Source of the DNA: Acetobacteraceae bacterium
GTDB taxonomy: Bacteria > Pseudomonadota > Alphaproteobacteria > Acetobacterales > Acetobacteraceae
Assembly (NCBI GenBank): GCA_947478535.1
Contig: CANJXD010000044.1
Location: 1 to 19,152, forward strand
Direction: 5' to 3'
Length of the DNA stretch: 19,152 bases
Shown here piece after piece: positions 15,163-19,152 of the stretch (the first letter of the stretch is position 1; every line of letters begins with the position of its first letter). The notes beneath the pieces are model-generated. The model was not told the origin of the DNA. It was given only the letters and a program-made list of their open reading frames with translations, and made no database searches. The translations under genes and the position numbers were made by a program.

Positions 15163-15192
15163 TTGACGTGTATGTACCAGTTAGTCCATAAA
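15163..15192 (+). promoter_or_regulatory. Likely sigma70-type promoter of the quinate/shikimate dehydrogenase gene
   Basis: TTGACG (15163-15168, five of six consensus bases) and CATAAA (15187-15192, four of six) are separated by 18 nt. The next good start codon is 46 nt beyond the -10. This makes the far-upstream ATG at 15172 unlikely, since it would lie inside the promoter. Confidence 0.5.
15171..15190. promoter_or_regulatory. 20-bp imperfect palindrome, probable operator in the divergent promoter
   Basis: The halves TATGTACCAG (15171-15180) and TTAGTCCATA (15181-15190) are inverted copies matching at 7 of 10 positions (TATGnACnAn). It fills the spacer between the plus-strand -35 and -10 boxes. 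Size and symmetry fit a dimeric TetR-, GntR- or IclR-type repressor. No regulator gene lies in the window. Confidence 0.5.
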
Positions 15193-15200
15193 ATCCGCAA
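15171..15200 (-). promoter_or_regulatory. Possible promoter of the receptor 2 - receptor 1 - quiC1 operon
   Basis: On the minus strand TTGCGG (15195-15200) and TACATA (15171-15176) are 18 nt apart, a weak sigma70-like pair overlapping the same palindrome. If real, one regulator could control both directions. Confidence 0.3.
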
Positions 15201-15237
15201 ACGCCTTTCTGAGAGGGCGCGTAGGATGGGAACCGCC

Positions 15238-16137
15238 ATGCCGGACAGCCACATGCCCCCCCTGATGCCGAGCGCCGCGCTTCGCCAGACGGGCGTGCTG
15301 CTGGGACTGATCGGCGCCGGCATCCAGGCCAGCCGCACCCCCGCGCTGCACATGGCCGAGGCCGCCGCGCAAGGTTTCCCCGGCGTCTATCGCATCATCG
15401 ACCTCGACCGCATCGAGGGCGGTGCGGCGGCCCTGCCAGACCTGCTGGTGGCGGCCGAACGCATGGGCTTCGCCGGGCTCAACATCACCTTCCCCTGCAA
15501 GCAGCAGGTCATTCCCCTGTTGCACGAACTGTCCCCGGAAGCGGCGGCGCTGGGCGCGGTGAATACGGTGGTGCTGCGGGATGCTCGGCGGATCGGCCAC
15601 AACACGGATTGCAGCGGCTTCGCGGAAGCCTTCCGCCGCGGCCTGCCCGGGGTGGCGAAGGGCCGCGTCGTGCAACTCGGCGCCGGCGGCGCGGGATCTG
15701 CCGTGGCGCAGGCGTTGTTGGCCGAGGGTATCGCGCGGCTTGCCATCCAGGATGTCGATCCCGGTCGCGCCGCTGGCCTGGCCGAGGCGCTGTCCACCCG
15801 ATTCGGCGCCGGGCGGGCGGTGCCGGTGGGCGATCTCGGTGCGGACATCGCCAGCGCCGATGGGCTGGTGAACTGCACCCCCGTCGGCATGGCGAAGCTG
15901 CCTGGTACGCCGATGCCGCCGGCGATGCTGCATGGCGGGCTGTGGGTGGCGGAGATCGTCTACTTCCCGCTGGAGACGGCGCTGCTGAAGGCGGCCCGCG
16001 CGCTCGGCTGCCGCACGCTGGATGGGGGCGGGATGGCGGTCTTCCAGGCCGCCCACGCCTTCACGCATTTCACCGGCGTGGTGCCAGATGCCGAACGCAT
16101 GCTGGCTGGCTTCAGGGCGGGCCTCGCCAGCCCCTGA
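15238..16137 (+). CDS. aroE: Quinate/shikimate dehydrogenase (AroE family, probably NAD-linked)
   Basis: The enzyme oxidises quinate and/or shikimate to the 3-dehydro acids, or reduces 3-dehydroshikimate if biosynthetic. From ATG at 15238 it has 299 residues, with GGGA at 15228-15231 as ribosome binding site; ATG at 15226 is a close alternative. Key residues: substrate motif ASRTPALH (31-38), catalytic Lys88 in NITFPCK, Asn109 in GAVNTVV, Asp124 in HNTDCSGF, and the Rossmann loop GAGGAGSA (148-155). After the second strand it has QDVDPGR (Asp172, Asp174) instead of the NRTxxR motif of NADP-dependent AroE, as in the NAD-dependent quinate/shikimate dehydrogenases of actinobacteria, which it also resembles in SRTPA and in the ARALGC-TLDG segment. 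Divergent from the quiC1 operon, it is probably catabolic; the symbol aroE gives the family only. Confidence 0.9.
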   Translation: MPDSHMPPLMPSAALRQTGVLLGLIGAGIQASRTPALHMAEAAAQGFPGVYRIIDLDRIEGGAAALPDLLVAAERMGFAGLNITFPCKQQVIPLLHELSPEAAALGAVNTVVLRDARRIGHNTDCSGFAEAFRRGLPGVAKGRVVQLGAGGAGSAVAQALLAEGIARLAIQDVDPGRAAGLAEALSTRFGAGRAVPVGDLGADIASADGLVNCTPVGMAKLPGTPMPPAMLHGGLWVAEIVYFPLETALLKAARALGCRTLDGGGMAVFQAAHAFTHFTGVVPDAERMLAGFRAGLASP

Positions 16138-16210
16138 CGAACCAGCGCCTGACAAGATGTGGGGTGGGTGGGATGACCTGTCCGCCGCGCTGTCCTATTG
16201 TCAATTCCGC

Positions 16211-17887
16211 ATGACACGGGCGAAACGAGGAAACGACGCAGCCGGCGCGCTGCTGCAACGGGAAGCGCGAGCGGCGCGGCGCCGCCTTGCCGTGCCCGTG
16301 GCGCTCGGCATCGCGCAGGTCGCGGCGGGGATCGCCCAGGCCTGGCTGTTCGCGCAACTCATCGCCCGGCTGCTGGGAATCGGGGAGGCCGGCTGGGCCG
16401 AGCTCGCCATGGCGGGCGCACTGGCGGCCTTCTCCGCCGGGCTCGGCTTCGCCCAGGAAAAATCGCTGATCGCGGCCGGGGAAGCCGCCAAGGCCCGGCT
16501 CCGCGCTGCCGTCTTCGGCCGGCTACTCGCCCAGGGCGCGGAGGATCAGCGCCCGGTCGGCGAACGCGCCGCCCTCGTCGTCGATCGGATCGAGGCGCTG
16601 GAAGGTTTCCTGACGCGGTGGCTGCCGGCCGCCATGCTCGCCATGGCCGGGCCCGCTCTGGTGGCGGTCGCGGCGTTCAGCGTCGATGCGATATCCGGCG
16701 CCATCCTGCTCGCCGCAGGGCTGCTCGTGCCAGTCGCCATGGCACTGACGGGTATCGGCGCCGCCCAGGCGAGTCGGCGCCAATTCGCCGCGCTCGACCG
16801 CCTCTCCGGCCGCTTTCTCGACCGCATGCGTGGCCTGCCCACTCTGGTGCTGTTCCGCCGGCAGGAGGCGGAAGCCGAGGCGCTGCGTCAGGCCGCCGAG
16901 GAATTGCGGGCGCGCACCATGCGGGTGCTGCGCGTCGCCTTCCTGTCCTCCGCCTCGCTGGAGGCGCTGGCCGCCGGCGCCATCGCCTGCCTGGCCATCC
17001 GCCACGGCGCGGTGCTCGGCCTTTCGCATCCGGACCCGGCCGGGGCGATCTTCTGCCTGCTGCTGGTGCCCGCCTTCTTCACGCCGCTGCGCGCCTTCTC
17101 CCAGGCCTATCACGAACGCCTCGCGGCCCGCGGCGCGGCGGCCGAGCTGGCACCGCTGCTCGAGGAGGATTCCACCACCCCGACCTACAAGCTGGAGGAA
17201 GTGCCGCCCAAGGTCGTCGTCACCTTCCAGGACGTGACGCTGACCTATGACCCGACACGGCCGCCGGCGCTGGAAGGTATCAGCTTCCGCGTCATGGCCG
17301 GGGAGACGCTGGTGCTGGCGGGTGCCTCGGGGGCCGGGAAATCCTCCATCCTGCGGCTGCTGATGGGCTTCCGGCGGCCCGATTCCGGGCGAATCGCGCT
17401 CAATGGCCAGGACGCGACCCTGCTGGCCCCGTCGGAACTGCGGCGCTTGTCCGCCTATGTCGGCCAGCGTGCGCATCTGTTCCGCGGGACGCTCCGCGAC
17501 AACATCGCCATCGCCCGGCCGGACGCCTCCGCCGCCGAGATCGCCGCCGCCGCCGAGGCCGCGCGCGTGAATGATTTTGCCAAGGACCTGCCGTTCGGCC
17601 TCGATACCCCGGTGGGGGAGGGCGGCTTCGGGCTTTCCGGCGGCCAGGCGCAGCGCGTTGCGGTCGCCCGCGCCTTCCTGCGGGACGCGCCGCTGGTGCT
17701 GCTGGATGAACCCACGGCGCATCTGGACCCGGGGACGGAGGCTGATGTGCTCGACAGCATCCGGCGTCTTTGCGCGGGCCGCACTGCCATCATCGCCACC
17801 CATTCCCGCGCCGCGCAGCGGACGCTGGGCCGGGTGCTGGAGATCGAGGCCGGGCGCGTCGTCGGCGCGCGGATGGCCGGCGAATGA
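16211..17887 (+). CDS. cydD: Thiol reductant ABC exporter subunit CydD
   Basis: CydD pairs with CydC in an inner-membrane ABC exporter that moves glutathione and cysteine to the periplasm and is required for cytochrome bd assembly. The 558-residue product has an N-terminal six-helix domain (about 25-300) and a C-terminal ATPase with Walker A GASGAGKS (371-378), Q-loop near YVGQ (416-419), signature LSGGQ (475-479), Walker B LVLLDE (495-500) and switch His531. ATG at 16211 has no good ribosome binding site; ATG at 16157 would add 18 residues. I chose 16211 because about 25 residues before the first helix is normal for CydD. It lies 73 bp after the dehydrogenase gene with no clear promoter or terminator, and overlaps cydC by ATGA. 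No cydAB is in view. Confidence 0.92.
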   Translation: MTRAKRGNDAAGALLQREARAARRRLAVPVALGIAQVAAGIAQAWLFAQLIARLLGIGEAGWAELAMAGALAAFSAGLGFAQEKSLIAAGEAAKARLRAAVFGRLLAQGAEDQRPVGERAALVVDRIEALEGFLTRWLPAAMLAMAGPALVAVAAFSVDAISGAILLAAGLLVPVAMALTGIGAAQASRRQFAALDRLSGRFLDRMRGLPTLVLFRRQEAEAEALRQAAEELRARTMRVLRVAFLSSASLEALAAGAIACLAIRHGAVLGLSHPDPAGAIFCLLLVPAFFTPLRAFSQAYHERLAARGAAAELAPLLEEDSTTPTYKLEEVPPKVVVTFQDVTLTYDPTRPPALEGISFRVMAGETLVLAGASGAGKSSILRLLMGFRRPDSGRIALNGQDATLLAPSELRRLSAYVGQRAHLFRGTLRDNIAIARPDASAAEIAAAAEAARVNDFAKDLPFGLDTPVGEGGFGLSGGQAQRVAVARAFLRDAPLVLLDEPTAHLDPGTEADVLDSIRRLCAGRTAIIATHSRAAQRTLGRVLEIEAGRVVGARMAGE

Positions 17888-19152
17888 CGCCGACAACGAT
17901 GACGCGTGACCTGACCCGGGTGCTGGGCCTCTGGCGCGGGCGGTCCTCCTGGCTCCTGTCCGGCCTCGCCATGGCCTGTTTCGCGGCGCTCGCGGGGCTC
18001 GCGCTGCTGGCGCTTGCCGGGCGCGGCGTGGCGGAGGGAGTGACGCCGGCCACGATCTTCGCCGGCGGCGCGGCGGCGCTGTTCTGGCTGCGCCCTGTGG
18101 TGCTGCTGCGTCCGATCTTCCGCTACCTCGAAAGGCTGGTCACCCACGCCGCCACCTTCCGCGCCATCGCCGATACCCGCGTATGGTTCTTCCGCCGCCT
18201 CGCCGAACGCCTGCCCGCCGGGCTTGGCTTCCGCCGGGCAGGGGACCTTCTGGGCCGCCTCGTCTCGGATATCGATGCGCTGGACCGGGTCTATCTCGGC
18301 GCGCTGGTCCCGGGCGTGGCCGCGATCGCGGCGGTGGTGGCGATGGCCTTCGTGCTCGGCGCGATTTCCCTGCCGCTTGCGGCCTTGGTGACGCTGCCGC
18401 TGGCGCTTGCCCTTCTGCTGCCGCCGCTGCTCGCCCCCGGCGCCGCGGCGGCGGGGGAGAAGGTGGCGATCGGCCAGGGCGCGGTCCGCGCCGCCGTGAT
18501 CGACCCGCTGACCGGCATCGAGGACACGCTCGCCGCCAATGGCGAACCCCGCGCCGCCGCCCGCGTGGCGGAGGAAGGGGCGGCGCTAGCCGCCGCGCAA
18601 CGCTCGCTCGCGCGGCGCGCTTCCCTCGGGGGGGCGGCCGGCGCGCTGCTCACCCAGGCGGCGATGCTCGGCGCGCTGGCCTATGGGCTGGCGATGGGGG
18701 AGGGCGGGGTCGCGGCCGCCGTGCTCGGCCTGTTCCTGGCCACCGCAGCGGCCGAGGCGATGGGGCTGATGCCCCGCGCCGGTGCCGCGCTCGCCGCCGC
18801 CGGCGCCAGCGCGCGGCGCCTGTTCGAAGCCGCCGACCAACCCGCCCCGGTGGTGGAACCCACCCACCCCGCGCCGATGCCCGCGGGCCATGCCATTCGC
18901 GTGGAGGGCGTGCATTTCGCCTGGGCGCCGGATCGCGCGCCGGTCTTTGACGGGCTCGACCTCGAAGTGCCGGAAGGCGCGCGGATCGCGCTGCTCGGGC
19001 CTTCGGGCATCGGCAAATCGACGCTGACGTCACTGCTGCTGAAGCTCGCGGCGCCGCAGGGTGGGCGCATCCTGCTGGGTGGAGTCGATATCGCGACACT
19101 GCCCGCGGATGCCGTGCGCGGGCGCATCGCCTGCCTGACGCAGGATGCCCGC
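17884..19152 (+). CDS. cydC: Thiol reductant ABC exporter subunit CydC (3' end outside window)
   Basis: This is the partner subunit of CydD. ATG at 17884 overlaps the cydD stop as ATGA; a second ATG five codons on is less likely. The 423 residues present cover the whole membrane domain (about 20-300), including the CydC hallmark RYLERLVTH (80-88) followed by RVWFFRRLAERLP and GDLLGRLVSDIDALD, and the start of the ATPase domain with Walker A GPSGIGKST (372-380). The sequence stops at the Q-loop (LTQDAR), so signature and Walker B motifs are beyond the edge. The family is about 550-580 residues, so roughly a quarter is missing. Expressed as one operon with cydD. Confidence 0.93.
   Translation, partial: MTPTTMTRDLTRVLGLWRGRSSWLLSGLAMACFAALAGLALLALAGRGVAEGVTPATIFAGGAAALFWLRPVVLLRPIFRYLERLVTHAATFRAIADTRVWFFRRLAERLPAGLGFRRAGDLLGRLVSDIDALDRVYLGALVPGVAAIAAVVAMAFVLGAISLPLAALVTLPLALALLLPPLLAPGAAAAGEKVAIGQGAVRAAVIDPLTGIEDTLAANGEPRAAARVAEEGAALAAAQRSLARRASLGGAAGALLTQAAMLGALAYGLAMGEGGVAAAVLGLFLATAAAEAMGLMPRAGAALAAAGASARRLFEAADQPAPVVEPTHPAPMPAGHAIRVEGVHFAWAPDRAPVFDGLDLEVPEGARIALLGPSGIGKSTLTSLLLKLAAPQGGRILLGGVDIATLPADAVRGRIACLTQDAR

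Noticed and set aside
15088..15237. N-terminal extension of the dehydrogenase from an ATG at 15088
   Set aside because: It would overlap the divergent receptor gene start and contain the promoter elements at 15163-15192; no homology to the AroE fold lies in the extension.
16138..16210. Terminator or promoter between the dehydrogenase gene and cydD
   Set aside because: No stem-loop with T-run and no acceptable -35/-10 pair was found by eye, so none is listed.
16523..17896. 457-codon open frame on the minus strand opposite cydD
   Set aside because: CydD motifs on the plus strand explain the conservation; the antisense frame is Gly/Arg/Gln-rich and featureless.
1..19152. Defence island, prophage, secretion system or biosynthetic cluster
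   Set aside because: All substantial genes belong to recognised metabolic, transport or signalling families; no nuclease, toxin-antitoxin, integrase or NRPS/PKS domain was seen.

Overview
The window is very GC-rich, and nearly every gene carries long antisense shadow ORFs. Gene content fits a Gram-negative alphaproteobacterium. Paired Bug/TctC receptors, hyuAB, a TonB-type protein and cydDC suggest Acetobacteraceae (a Roseomonas-like lineage), but that assignment is an inference from gene content and style. No tRNA, rRNA, CRISPR array, transposase, phage gene or integration site was seen.

Layout. (1) 1-3578, minus: hyuA-hyuB, a hydantoinase/oxoprolinase pair with a 4-bp ATGA overlap; hyuB runs off the left edge. 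(2) 3579-3817: divergent control region with two dyads. (3) 3818-4870, plus: a TonB-like energy transducer with no exbBD beside it. (4) 4864-4943: a hairpin and a 26-bp tandem repeat at a convergent gene junction. (5) 4926-8346, minus: an MFS transporter followed by a secreted alpha/beta hydrolase, probably co-transcribed. (6) 8347-8612: intergenic region ending in an AT-rich block. (7) 8613-11138, plus: a membrane hybrid-less sensor histidine kinase with two PAS domains and no response regulator beside it. (8) 11142-15101, minus: a three-gene operon of two TctC/Bug binding proteins and quiC1 (3-dehydroshikimate dehydratase fused to an HPPD-like domain). (9) 15102-15237: divergent promoter with a 20-bp imperfect palindrome. 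(10) 15238-16137, plus: a quinate/shikimate dehydrogenase. (11) 16211-19152, plus: cydD and cydC, the latter cut by the right edge.

How the genes work together. The best-supported theme is quinate/shikimate catabolism. The dehydrogenase would produce 3-dehydroquinate or 3-dehydroshikimate, and QuiC1 would dehydrate the latter to protocatechuate. The two periplasmic binding proteins in the quiC1 operon are candidates for substrate capture, but no TctA/TctB membrane partners, dehydroquinase or protocatechuate ring-cleavage genes are in view. The hydrolase plus MFS unit and the hyuAB pair are independent catabolic modules. The cydDC pair is a housekeeping thiol exporter needed for cytochrome bd assembly and appears unrelated to the catabolic genes.

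I do not see a convincing new biological system. The most useful leads are the palindrome inside the divergent quinate promoter, the HPPD-like half of QuiC1 that keeps a full metal triad, and the repeat structure at the tonB/hydrolase junction.
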